A stretch of 64,000 nt of DNA from Ceratopteris richardii (taxonomy: Eukaryota > Streptophyta > Polypodiopsida > Polypodiales > Pteridaceae), in NCBI GenBank assembly GCA_020310875.1, contig CM035435.1, forward strand, positions 68,854,955 through 68,918,954. Reading direction: 5' to 3'. The translations under genes and the position numbers were made by a program. Below the pieces are notes generated by a model. It saw only the letters and a list, made by a program, of their open reading frames with translations, did not search any database and was not told the DNA's origin. This document shows positions 33,879-45,579 of the stretch, one piece after another. Position 1 is the first letter of the stretch, and the number at the start of each line of letters is the position of its first letter.

Positions 33879-34329
33879 AGAGAGCTTGGAGGACGAGCGT
33901 GTGACGGTAAGACGTAGAGTAGCGACGCTGGAAGGTAAAAAAATCATCATTTTCAGTTCAGTTTTTGAATTTTCCTTCTTCTTCATCTTCATCATCATCA
34001 CCATCTCCACCCACCTTCATCTTCTCAGTTTTTTCCATTTTTTAGAGTACATTCACCTTGTTTTCGCTTGTGGTTGTGAACAAGAAGCTTAGAGGGGGGG
34101 GCAAAACTGATTCGCTGAAGAAAGACTTGTGAAACTCTCTCCAAAAACCAAGAATCTAAGCGATCGTTTTCGGAAGTGCTAAAACCTACGTCAAGTATCG
34201 TTTGGGATTTACAAAGGTGAAATGTTGAGTTTTGGGTGTTTCTGAGAGTGAAGAAAGGGGAGGAGAGCTAGAACAACAACTGTATTGATTCAAATCTTAA
34301 AAAAAAAAATTTCTTTCAAAAAGTGTCCA

Positions 34330-35040
34330 AGGGTCAAGTATCGTTTTGCTCCCGCGGTCGAGTATCGCGATACCTGACAAGTATCGTGACCTCCTGTGGT
34401 TGAGTATCGCAATATTTCCCAGAGATCGTTGATCGTTTCGGTCAAAGATCGTTTTGCGAGCGATCGTTCCATCTGCGATCGGGTGTCAAAGATCGTTTTC
34501 TCAGAGATCGTCGATCGTGTATCGTTTGGATCAGCGATCGCGATACCTCACAAGTATCGTGTATCGTTTTGCTAGCGATCGTTCCTCAGAGATCGTTTGT
34601 GAAAGATCGTATATCGTTTCGTTCAGGTGTCGTCGATCGTTTTGGCCAGAGATCGTTTGGTTAGCGATCGTTTGCCAGCGATCGTTTTGTCAAAGGTCGT
34701 TTGACAACGATCGCTTGCTCAGATATCGTTTTGTTTAGCGATCGTTTCGTGAGAGATCGTGTATCGTTTTGAGCCAAGTATCGAGTATCGTTTCAGAATC
34801 AGAGATCGTTTGGTCCAAAGATCGTTTGGGGAAGTATCGTGTATCGTTGGGTTTTACTCGCGATAACTGTTAAAGATCGTGTATCGCTTGGCTAGAGATC
34901 GTGTGGCTCAGAGATCGTTTGTGCCCAAGTATCGGGTATCGTTTGTGTTCAAAGGTCGTGTATCGTGAGCTCTTTGGTCAAGTATCGTAATCTACTTCCA
35001 AGTATCGCGATACTTGATAAACATCGTGTATCGCCTGTTT
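34330..35040 (+). repeat. T10 leader array of GATCGTTT / GTATCG motifs
   Basis: Dozens of short motifs recur with 8-20 variable bases between them: AGATCGTTTGG, GCGATCGTTT, GTATCGTGTATCGTTTTG. The full palindrome AGTATCGCGATAC occurs near 34362 and 34998, shared with the T6 array. Many units contain the palindromes GATC or CGATCG. The array begins about 470 bases after the LTR end and stops about 200 bases before the gag start. The short open frames crossing it are not genes. Confidence 0.9.
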
Positions 35041-35234
35041 TGAAGCATCTCCTGAGAGACCCTGTTTCCCTGTTTTAACCCCCAAAACCCTGAACTGGCA
35101 TAACTTTCTCATACGAAATCCGTTTGCTGTGATTTTGGTTTTGTTGGAAAGCTCATGGGGAATACTAGAAAATCAAGGAGTTCCAAAGGATTTTGAGCAA
35201 TATAAGAGAACTTTGGGACTAGAAGCCAAGGCTT

Positions 35235-38200
35235 ATGAACCTGAGATCTGGCAGACACTTAGGCAAGGATAGACAAAGCATTAGGTCATCTGAGGCTAGT
35301 GTCAACCATACATCCAAGTCTTGGGCTCAACAGCTTAGTGGTTATCCTTACACACGAAGTTTAGAAACCAGTGACTCGGAAATGTCTTCTAGCATGGAAA
35401 GACCCACACGTAGCTCAGGCATTGCCTATTTACAGACACCAGAAGGTCCCTATAAGACCCAATTGGAGTATATCAGGACCAACCAATTAGGTGCTCGCAT
35501 CTATGAGGATGGTCTAAGGCGATCAGTAGTTCAACTCAAAAATCCTGACCAACCCTTTGGACTTGAACACCCAGTGGTCAAGTTTGAAGAGGGTGCTTAC
35601 ATTGATAAGGAAGGAACCATGTATGTGGTTACCAACTTACCAGATAGGACAGATGAGTTTGGAAATATCATTCCTGAGAATGAGATAGGAGACCTAGAGC
35701 AAGGAGACCTAGGAGGAGAACCCAAGACCCCTAGAGGCAAGTCAGTCTTAACCAGAGTGCTCACTCCAGAATGGATTCCTCAAGATAACAAAAGCATAGA
35801 ACTATTCGTGAATAGAGAAACGGAAGAAGCCTTTTGGAGATTTAGGCCAGATCAACCCTGCCCAGTAGTCACCATCTATGAATTCAAGGACCCAGAGACA
35901 CCAGGGAAAGCTGTCTATCTAGATCACACCTCTCAAAAATTATTCTTGGTATCAGATCATGACAGACATGCTTACACTTGGCAAGGTGAGTCAATTTTCC
36001 CTCCACCAAGATCTAATGTTTCCCAGGGCCTCCAAGGAGCCGGATCATCCAAGGCTCATGAAACCCAGAGAGAAAGAACTAGAGAGAGACCGGAGGTAAG
36101 CTTTGCAGACACTATAGGCAGGGACAGATCAGGATATGGAACGAAAAGACTTGAAAGGGAGAGACATAGAGTGTATAGGCATCAAAGAGACGATCCTGAT
36201 TTCCCATTGCCTAGACCACGAGAGCACTCAAGAACCCTTAGACCCTCTCAAGCGGTTAAGACAATGAAGAACTACTTTGATGGATTTGGAGATCCTTATG
36301 ATCATGTGGCAGAGTTCAAACAAGTGCTAAGAGCTGAACAGGTTGAGGACTTATTCACCCAGTTCGAGGCATTTGGTTTGACTCTTAAGGGTACTGCTTT
36401 AGCTTGGTTTCAACCTCTAAACAGTCGCAACTATAGAGAGATAGGTCAGCTGCTAGAAGAATTCATTGTGGAATTTTCCAAGAGTGGTATCAGGCATAAC
36501 ACATCATCCTTGATCCACAGCTTCAAGCAGACACCCCAAGAAACAGTGCGACTCGCAGGAAGAAGATTTAGGCAGTACTTGGAAAGATGCCCTATACCAG
36601 AATTACCCACATCAGCCAAACAGGTGGCACTGTTTTTAGATGGCCTATTGAGCACAAAATTAAGATCATATGTATACCTGAAAGAGCCTAGATCCATAGA
36701 AGAGTGTATACGGATATGCATTGACATAGAAGACAACTTGGGTGAGGAATTAGGACTATCCAAACTCTATAAGGACTCTGATAGTTCTACAAGTCATACC
36801 TCTAAATCCTCCACTGAGATAGATGAGATAGCTGAGCAAGTGGCCAAAAAGCTAGGAGTCCAAAATAGACAAATGCCAAGGGTCACCTCAGTGAAGCGAT
36901 GTTATACGTGTGGAGGAGATCACATGGCTAATGTTTGCCCATTGACGACTCAACCCCAAGGAAACCCAAATGCTCTGTATTGCACCATTGAGAGAAAATA
37001 CACAAATCATACGGCTCAAGATTGTCCTTACAATAGGCAGGCTTTTAAACAAAATTATCAGCAACCTTACCAGCAGGGTAGGTATCAGAATCAATACCAA
37101 CAGCCATATTATAGGCCACAACAATATCAACCTCAATACCAGCAGCAATATCAGGCACCATATAGGCCACAACCAGTCCTAGGAAACCAACCGCCAGCTC
37201 CTGCCAATGTGATCCCAGTTAAATATACGATGGCGGAGGAGAACTCTAATAGAGCATTGGTGCCTCTAACCCCATTGATACCAGAAAATGATTTTCACGC
37301 TCATGGTTCAGACTACGTCCATGAAGATAGTCCACATGCTTACTATATAGAGTCACCTGAGCAAAGTGAGACTTCTCAGTATCAATATGAGACACCGCCT
37401 CTAGAACAACACTGGGAGCCAGAATACCCCAATGTCATGTATATGAATCCAAATCCTAGGCCCCAATTGAGACAAGTAAGACCACAAGCCCCTAGAGGAC
37501 CATGCTTTAGATGTCAGGGTGATCATTTCATTCGTGAATGTCCCCACCAACCAACTCTGGGACTAGGACAAAACATCACAATACAAGGCTTTTGTCCTGA
37601 GTGCGGCAAGGAACATCTTCCTAGAGAGTGTCCCAGGAACCCCTCTAGTGCACCCAAGGTTACACCCATCAACGTGGTAAGCTTAGTGGCAGATTCAAGT
37701 TCAAGTAGCAATAATGTGGCTCCTGTACAGGCAGTTACTAGGGCACAGGCTGCACAACAAGCAAAACCAGCTGAGCAGTCGGAGTCAAGTGAGGCAGGAG
37801 AACCTAGCAAGAGAAAACCAAGAACATGGAAGGATACCAGAGAGAAGGCTAATCGCAAGTGGAACAAAAAACTATCCGAGCTAGAAGAAAGCCTAAGGGA
37901 TACCAAAACAAAAATAGAAGACATTACATCTCAAAGCCCCTCGCATGCCGAAGCTCCATCCACTTCGCTTCATCCCACCCCACCACCCATTGTAAATAAC
38001 CCACAACCAGGGTCTGTTCTTGAAGATCCAACCCCAGAAGGCTTGGACATGATGTTCAAGGCCTACCAGGCTCGTCTTCAAGAAGGGCCAACAACTGCAA
38101 ACCTAGACAAGAGTTACCCCAGAGCAGATTTAGAGATTGAACGAATGAAAATGTGCATGAAAATGGTAGAACAAGCTCAAGCTATACTTGAGACTAGTCA

Positions 38201-38800
38201 AAAGTTCAATCAGACAAACTCTGTCAAACCGGATTTGCATTTCCAAGGCTTACTAGAAAGATTAGAGCAGTTGGTAAACAAACCACAAGCTTCTTTACCT
38301 CCACAGGCTCAACCAGTTATTGAAAGAGGAAGCTCACCACCAATGGGAGCTTATGTTCCTAATTCCGCGGATGCTGGAATACCTCCTTCAATTCAACAAT
38401 ACTCTCAAGAGTTCTTGCGGGAAATACAGGAAGAGAAATGGGCCAAGGAGAAGGGTAATTCCCCTCCTATTCCTGAGATTGATGATCTTCATGACCAATT
38501 TCCCCAAGACATTCCGTCTATCTATGGAGACCAAGCAGAGCAACAAGAAGATGAAAGATTAGATTTTGAATCTAATTCTTTACAAGAGTTGCCTCATTAC
38601 ACAGGCCCGTGGGAATCTGAATCTCTCCAGATCAGAGCTCCCACAATATTGGTAAGAAATGAAGACTCAGTGATTCCAAGAAACACTGATGTTGTGAAGA
38701 ACACTAAGGTTCAATGTCATCTCACTGTAGAGGAGCTGCTCAAAGCAAAACCTGAGCTCTGGAATCATGTGAAGGATCAGGTTCCAGAACTTGAATCCAA
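35235..38800 (+). pseudogene. T10 gag region
   Basis: It starts MNLRSGRHLGKDRQS. Parts in order: N-terminal domain of about 300 residues (YIRTNQLGARIYEDGLRRSV, FEEGAYIDKEGTMYVV, YLDHTSQKLFLVSDHDRHAY); capsid-like domain at about 345-520 (MKNYFDGFGDPYDHVAEF, LAWFQPLNSRNY, FSKSGIRHNTSSLIHSF, LFLDGLLSTKLRSYVY); knuckle CYTCGGDHMANVCP; Gln/Tyr-rich low-complexity stretch; knuckles CFRCQGDHFIRECP and CPECGKEHLPRECP; coiled coil (LSELEESLRDTKTKIEDI); acidic C-terminal part. It is far longer than the usual 300-500 residue plant gypsy Gag. It packages the RNA in an active element. Confidence 0.9.
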
Positions 38801-38889
38801 TATGCCAAAAGTAGGCTCTAAGCAAAAAGTTCCATAGATACCTCTCGACAAGATAGGAGACATGAGCAAAGGTGAAGAAGGTAACACTT

Positions 38890-39230
38890 ATCTTCCGATC
38901 ACCTATCAAGGTTACACAACCAAAGCAATTGTAGATTCGGGTGCTGGTGTTGCTATTGCGACCACCTCCTTGTGGAAGCGATGGGGCAAACCCACATTAA
39001 GACCAACTAGAATGAAGCTTCAAATGGCAGATGGTCATTTTGAAAGACCTCTAGGATTGCTCGAAGGGATAACTCTAACCACTTGTGGTGTAGAGTTTGA
39101 ACATACATTTGCTATATGTGACTTTGAGAAAAATAATGTCTACGAGATGATCCTAGGAAGACCCTTCCTACGACAATTGCAAATAGTACAGGATTGGGGA
39201 ACCAACTCCTTGTACTTACAACACTTAGGG
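38890..39230 (+). pseudogene. T10 protease domain 1 (fossil)
   Basis: A retropepsin-like domain: YTTKAIVDSGAGVAIATTSL as active-site block, then RMKLQMADGHFERPLGLLEG, and EMILGRPFLRQLQ as closing block. It lies between gag and reverse transcriptase as normal for Ty3/gypsy. An acidic linker (about 39380-39950) of unknown role separates it from reverse transcriptase. Confidence 0.88.
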
Positions 39231-40059
39231 GTCACAACCAAGGTCAATCTGAAGGATTACACCTTCAGAGATGTACCACCCCTACAGTGGAATCCTATCC
39301 ACAAAGCGAAAGAAGATTCTATCTCTGTGTAGTCTGGAAGTTCACCTGATCCATCATGGCTGCATGAAGATACTCACTTGTGGATGTGCAAAGTCGCAGA
39401 GGAAGAGGAAAAGCGCCTAAAAGCGAGAGAAGAAGGAACTCCCCCAGGAGATAGACCAATAAAAGACCCAGCCTATACACCGATGATATTTCCAGATGAG
39501 GAATTTGAGCCTCATGGTTGGGCAGAAATCTTAGCTACCATGGACATAGCAGTCAATGAAGAACAATGGACACCTCATTGTGATGAGGAGGGTTATGATA
39601 TTTCAGTGTTCATGTGTCAGCCCCTGTTGGAAGAGTGTGATCCTAGTGAGTTCATAGAAGAAGAAGAGAATGACGATGATCTAGAATCCATTGTGATGGA
39701 TACCTACTTTGACTCAGAGGAACACTACTTAGAAGACATAGGAGTGTTAACCCAAAAAGAAGAAGAACCCCTCACGAGTATTAAAACTATAAATTCAAAG
39801 GAAGGAAGTGAAGGAGGTCAAAAGAAAAAGAAAAGAAAAGCAGTGAAACAAGAAGAGGAAGAATCATTGTTTGAAGTACCAGAAAATTTCAAGAAATATG
39901 AAGTGGAAGACCGAAAAATTTTGGTACGGATGCCTAAGAGAGAGGCCATTATAGGAGAAGCCTATGACAATAAAGAAAAGACCAAAAAAATTGTAGTGAC
40001 CATTGAAGGGAACGAAGAACGATGTACGTACATAGGAGATGACCTAAGTGCAAAAGAAG

Positions 40060-40720
40060 AAGCAGAGCTTGTAGCTCTATTAAGGGAATATAGGGATGTG
40101 TTCGCATGGCACTATAGAGACTTGAAAGGAGTAGATCCAAAGATTTGCTCTCATACGATTCCGATGACCGCTGATGCCAAGCCCACCAAACAAAAGCCCT
40201 ACACATATAATGACAATTATGCAGCCAAAATAAAGGAGGAAATTGACAGGTTGATTGAAGCTGGATTCATCTATGAGATTGAGCACACTGAATGGGTATC
40301 CCCCATTGTAGTGGTGCCCAAGAAGAATGGGAAATTGCGAGTGTGTATTAACCTTAAAAAAGTTAATGCCGCTACGATCAGAGATAGTTATCCACTCCCA
40401 ATCACCGAACATCTCTTGGAGCGTGTTGCAGGCAAGGAAGTTTATAGCTTCCTTGATGGATTTTCAGGTTACAACCAAGTAGCCATTGCCCCCGAAGATC
40501 AACACAAAACGGCCTTTGCCACAGAATGGGGAATCTTTGCATTTCGTGTGATGGCATTTGGGCTCACCAATGCACCTGCAACATTCCAAAGGCTCATGTG
40601 TCATGTCTTCAAAGAGTTCTTGCGGAAGAGCTTAGAAGTATATGTGGATGATTTATGTGCGCATTCCCAACAGAGAAGTTACCACATCCCTGAGCTCAGA
40701 CAAATCTTCAACAAGTGTAG
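40060..40720 (+). pseudogene. T10 reverse transcriptase domain (fossil)
   Basis: Blocks: LREYRDVFAWHYRDLKGVDP, EHTEWVSPIVVVPKKNGKLR, KVNAATIRDSYPLPITEHLL, YSFLDGFSGYNQVAIAPEDQ, FGLTNAPATFQRLM and catalytic YVDDLCAHS. Copies the element RNA into DNA in an active element. Very close to T7. Confidence 0.92.
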
Positions 40721-41039
40721 AGATTATCGAGTGTGTCTGAACCCAGAGAAGTGTGTGTTCATGGTACGACAAGGTTAAATCTTAGGTCACATTGTTTCTA
40801 AGAATGGAATTTCAACAGATGAAGACAAGGTAAGAGCGATAGCAGAGTTGCCAAGACCAAGAAATGTTAAAGAGGTACAGGCCTTTATGGGCCATTGTGG
40901 ATATTACCGTAGGTTTATCCACATGTATGCCATCATAGCTAAACCTCTTTATGGGTTGTTAACAAATTTTGAGTGGAACGAGGAATGCGAGAATTCCTTC
41001 AATGAGCTAAAAAGACGCTTGTGCTCAGCACCAATACTG

Positions 41040-41430
41040 ACCACTCCTGATTGGAGTAAACCATTCCATGTCCATGTAGATGCCTCCAATCATGCAATAG
41101 GATGTGTGCTAGCACAACCCACAGGTGAAGGAAACCTAGATTTGCCGATAGCATATGCTAGTAGGCAATTAAATGCAGCTGAACGAAATTATACCACAAC
41201 GGAGAGAGAAGGCTTAGGCATGGTATACGCCGTGAAGAAGTTTAGACACTATCTATTGGCCAATAAGTTTAAGTTTTTCACCGATCATCAGGCTTTACTA
41301 TATTTGGTCAATAAACCTTGCAATACAGGCCGCTTGGTGAGATGGTTCCTCTTACTAATGGAATACGACTTTGAAGTGGTTGTCAGGAAAGGTAGAACCC
41401 ATCTTAGGGCAGACCATCTTTCTCGCATCA
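41040..41430 (+). pseudogene. T10 RNase H domain (fossil)
   Basis: Opens FHVHVDASNHAIGCVLAQP, with YASRQLNAAERNYTTTEREG and FKFFTDHQALLYLVNKPC following. Standard gypsy RNase H joined to reverse transcriptase. Confidence 0.88.
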
Positions 41431-41679
41431 CTTCAGGAGAGCCACCGCAAGGAGTGTCTGATGAATTGCCCGATGCTTATCTGTTCAATTTGGAAGTTGT
41501 TCCTAAATGGGCAAACAAGTTGGTACCAGTCCTAACCTTCGGTCCTGCAAATAAGAATGTGAAAACAAGCAAAGAAGAAATTGTAAAATCACAAAAGTAT
41601 CAAATATTGGCCGGAAGTATGTACAAGCAAGATACCGAGGGCGTATTAGCTTGTTGTGTTGAGGACGACGAACATACTA

Positions 41680-42780
41680 GTTGGATGCAACAAGCCCATG
41701 AGGGACTGCTAGGAAATCACTACTCTAAACAACGAACATTGCAGAATCTAAAACGTTTAGGAGTGTATTGGCCTAGCATGGACAAAGAAATACAGGAGTG
41801 GATCCAAAATTGTCCAGTATGCCAGAAGAGACCCCCAGTGGAGCATGCCACTCTTTATCATGTGTCATTAATCCCAGATTGGAGTGCTCCATTGGTTGAG
41901 TTCATGAGATCGGGAACATTGCCCAATCAGGCTAGTCTTGCAAGAAAACGGAGCATGGAGCAAGAGGCTCAAGACTATGCCTTAGTAGGAGACAACCTAT
42001 ATCGAAGAGGCAAGGATGGTTACCTAAGACTGTGCGTTCATGAATCAGACTATTTGAAAGTCTTAGAAACTGCACACAGCGGTGCTGCAGGTGGACACTT
42101 TGGGCCTGACAGAGTAATTAAGACCATTCTATTCTCAGGACTTTGGTGGCCCACTCTTCATACGGATGCACATACTTATGTGAAGAAATGTGACACATGC
42201 CAACGTGCCCAATATCCGATAAGAAAAGACGAGATGCCTTTAAGGCCAATGATGGGAGGACGCGCATTCTCAAAGTGGGGCATAGACTTTGTTGGTCCTA
42301 TTAACCCCCCAGCTAGAAACTCCCATGCAGAATACATTATTGTAGCCACAGATTACCTTACAAAGTGGGTGGAAGTAAAAGCCACGACAAAGAATGATGC
42401 TCAAACGACGGCTAAGTTCTTATTCGAAAATGTGTTCACCAGATATGGGTTACCAATAGAGCTGGTTAGTGATAGAGGTACGCACTTCTTGAATGAGGTC
42501 ATTGAACATCTCCTTCAAGAATTCATGGTGATACACAAGAAGTCTGCCCCTTATCACCCACAAGCCAACGGACAGGCCGAGAGCACGAATAAGATCCTAT
42601 GTAACGTATTGACGAAACTTGCAAATAATAAACGCTCTGATTGGGACAAACAACTTCATCATGCTGTTTGGGCATACCGAGTTGCCTACAAAACGGTACT
42701 CAATGCCACCCCATTTCAGATGGTCTTTGGACAGAATGCCGTGCTACCATTGGACTTCCTGATCCCAGCCTTGAAAGTAG
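41680..42780 (+). pseudogene. T10 integrase domain (fossil)
   Basis: HHCC segment: HSGAAGGHFGPDRVIKTILF, then KKCDTCQRAQYP. Catalytic core: WGIDFVGPINPP (D), IELVSDRGTHFLNEVIEHL (D), YHPQANGQAESTNKIL (E). A basic C-terminal part follows (LVLVYTLKQHARKLEKRGYG, TLEGDILPNYISGCRVKLY) with no chromodomain. An upstream second HxxxH-like segment (QAHEGLLGNHYSKQRTLQNL with CPVCQKRP near 41810) resembles a repeat of the zinc segment, so the element may carry two. Confidence 0.88.
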
Positions 42781-43329
42781 CACAAAAGTACGAGTGGAAT
42801 GGACATGAGTTGTCTTCCAGGATCTTTGATCTAGAACGCTTAGGTGAGACGAGGCTACGGGCAGCAGCAGGCATTTATGCTGCAAAGAAAAGGCAAAAGG
42901 CATACTTTGATGCCCATGTAAAGGATAAAGGATTGAAGGAAGGAGATCTAGTGCTGGTTTACACGCTAAAGCAACATGCCCGCAAATTGGAGAAACGAGG
43001 ATATGGACCCACGATCATTAATAGACTCTCCACTAGCGGTGCAGTTCAATTGGCCACTTTAGAAGGTGATATCCTACCAAACTATATTAGTGGATGCCGA
43101 GTCAAGTTATATCAAGAACCTCTTACAGAGGAAATGCTCATGAGACTCAACACTGCTAAGAAACGAAAAGAAGAAGAGTTAAGGGTTAGAGAAGAAGCAC
43201 AAGCAGAAGCTAGAGAGCGCATCAGAAGAAATAAGTTACGGCGGCTAGGCCTAGATGTCAACACAAAAGCTCCAAAATATCACATGGACATGTGCCAAAA
43301 ATCGGGCATAACTACTTCTCGAATAACTG

Positions 43330-43690
43330 ATCGACGGCCCTTTGTGACTATAGAGGTAGGACAAGGAAAGAGTGTAAGGACTGTGAGAGCATTGGTTGAC
43401 TCAGGAGCAGCAACTAGTGCAGTTAGACTTTCATACTGCCAAGACCTGCATTTGGACATCAAGCCCATAGAAGCCTATCTCATAGGATTAGGAGGCGTGG
43501 AAACACCCTGTTTGGGCGAGGTGGAACTTCCCATCTACCTTCAAGATGTTCCAATAAAAGTCAAAATGCTAGTGTGTCATGATGAGGACCTCACAGAACC
43601 ACTTGTCTTGGGTCAAGATTGGATTTACGACTATGCTGTCAACTTGAACCTAAGAAGTCAACTTCTTCAAGTGTGGGTATATAATCAATG
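43330..43690 (+). pseudogene. T10 second retropepsin-like domain, after integrase (fossil)
   Basis: RRPFVTIEVGQGKSVRTV leads into the active-site block RALVDSGAATSAVRLSYC (DSGA codons at 43398-43409). GLGGVETPCLGEVELPI and TEPLVLGQDWIYDYAV follow, the last matching the retropepsin closing signature. Spacing of about 75 residues between the two signatures is normal for one protease monomer. The domain is joined to integrase by a Lys/Arg/Glu-rich helix. T7 has the same arrangement. Confidence 0.85.
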
Positions 43691-43949
43691 CATTACATTA
43701 GAATTGGAGAATCACATGCCCACTGAAACTGACACCACACACTCTCTTTGTTCCTCTAAGGCTAATCTTCTTGAACAAGATGTTGTAGATGTCAAAAGCT
43801 CTATGATCCAGACGGACGCAATCACGGAAGGACAGTCGCAAAGTCAAGATGAACCTTCTTCTTGTCTTCTAAAGAGCAAAGCATCCACAGGAGCTCAACC
43901 TCAGAAGCAAGCAAAACAGTGCAAGACAGCCAATCTATCAAATAGACAA

Positions 43950-44590
43950 AGAGCCTTCAAGAGCAAAGAAGCGTTGGGCATGACACAGATCTGGGTAAAG
44001 CAAGGAGTACAACCATCGATGCTGCCTCAAAGACTCCCACCCAACCAGATCGACCATGGCAACAGAAGGACCAAACACCCACGAAAGGCTCAAGCTCGAA
44101 GACTCCAACAAATTTGGGTACCGAAGCTATCAATGAAAGTCGGCCACAATCAGGTACAAATTTGGATGCCTAAAAAATTAGCTACTGCTCAACAAGGGCG
44201 ATTACAGATGTGGGTACCCAAGAAGCTCTTACACGTACAAAGGCCTATGCTCCCCACCATGCAAAAGGCCTCAACAAAGAAGCCAAGGAAAGCCAAGGGT
44301 AAGGACAGAGCACAAAGACCAAAAGAAGATAAACTCAACCCTTCTACAAAAATAAGCAGGCACTCACCCAGGATATGAGTTTGGAAGCCAAAAGCACAAG
44401 CAACATCCACAGAACCAAGGGGCCAACCACACTGGATACCAAAGTTTGGACAGCATCCAAAGAAGAACTGGCCTGAGGTGATCTCTACAGGGCCAAATAC
44501 TATTCTGAAATGGGTTCCAATCCGGAGGATTACATCATTTCGAGATCCGATAGACACCTCCAATCAAAGAATTCATCAAGTATACAAGTA
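43950..44590 (+). pseudogene. T10 tail with repeated WVPK motifs (fossil)
   Basis: A very basic tail (Lys, Gln, Pro, Ser) with spaced motifs: IWVKQGV, IWVPKLS, IWMPKKL, MWVPKKL, and further W(K/I)PK-like units to about 44590. At least four units sit 12-45 residues apart. The same motif family occurs in the T7 tail. No known domain; possibly a nucleic-acid-binding tail. Confidence 0.65.
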
Positions 44591-45564
44591 ACATCAAAAG
44601 CCTCGACCAGCAGCAACCATGTGCCTTTGGCATAACCTTGTCGTTTGCACCATTCAAGTCATGCATTTCCAAAGTATGCATCAATATAGGGCCACCTTAC
44701 ATGGCCGTGCATAGACACAATTGAGAAATCCCAGGCACATGAGACACAATTTTCACATGAAAAATATGTTATTGATACTAACCTCTTTCTTCTTGTTTGA
44801 TGCCATCGTGTTCCAAAAAAAAAAAAAAAAAAAAAAAACTATGTGCTTGAAAGTGCTCATCAGCGAACTTCCAGCAAGGACATCCCTCAACAAAAAGGAC
44901 AAGCCGACGGTCAAACCTCATGAGGGAACCACAACACGAAGAGATGAAGATCAACGGACCCGTCACCATGGTAAGACGTGTATGTTTCAACAACACTATA
45001 ACCATGATAGATTAGGAAACCTCTTCGTCAGCATACCCTTGAGCACTTAGCTCAAGACCCAATCTCTTGCACCATACTTCTTGCCATGCATTATCCAAGT
45101 ACGCATACGTAGGGCCACATTACAAGGCCATGCACAAGGCACATAATTTGTTCAACCCATGCACTAATGCACTTAACCATCATCCATTATGGGTTACAAG
45201 TACTTGGCACGAAAACTATGAAAGACATCTTTGGAAGAATCAGAGGACATCACGGTGAGCACTACAAGAACAAGGGAGCCATCCACAACCGAGAGTTGCT
45301 CACAATCAACATTGACCACATCCTTTGAGCAGCTAGCAGTTTTGGAAAACTCACAAATGCACCACCCAGATGGAATACAAGGCAGAAGTACGTACAAAGG
45401 GACTACAAACTGCAAGAGATAACAGTGGCAAAGTGAAGAACCAGACAAACGACCAGGATACATTGGGAAGAGGGATCGCCCCTGTTGGACTCAAAGGACG
45501 CTACCTCTCAACGTACTACATGGAACGACCACTACAACAAGGGTCTGTCAGGGACGACAGACTC
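44591..45564 (+). other. T10 3' non-coding stretch
   Basis: No convincing gene. It holds a run of 24 A at 44815-44838 and two related blocks with GCATTTCCAAAGTATGCATC (about 44662) and GCATTATCCAAGTACGCATA (about 45087), each followed by TAGGGCCACxTTAC and xGGCCxTGCA: a diverged direct duplication about 425 bp apart. Confidence 0.6.
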
Positions 45565-45579
45565 AAGAGGGGGGGGGAG
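45565..45579 (+). other. T10 polypurine tract
   Basis: AAGAGGGGGGGGGAG directly abuts the 3' LTR, the plus-strand primer of an LTR element. Confidence 0.95.
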
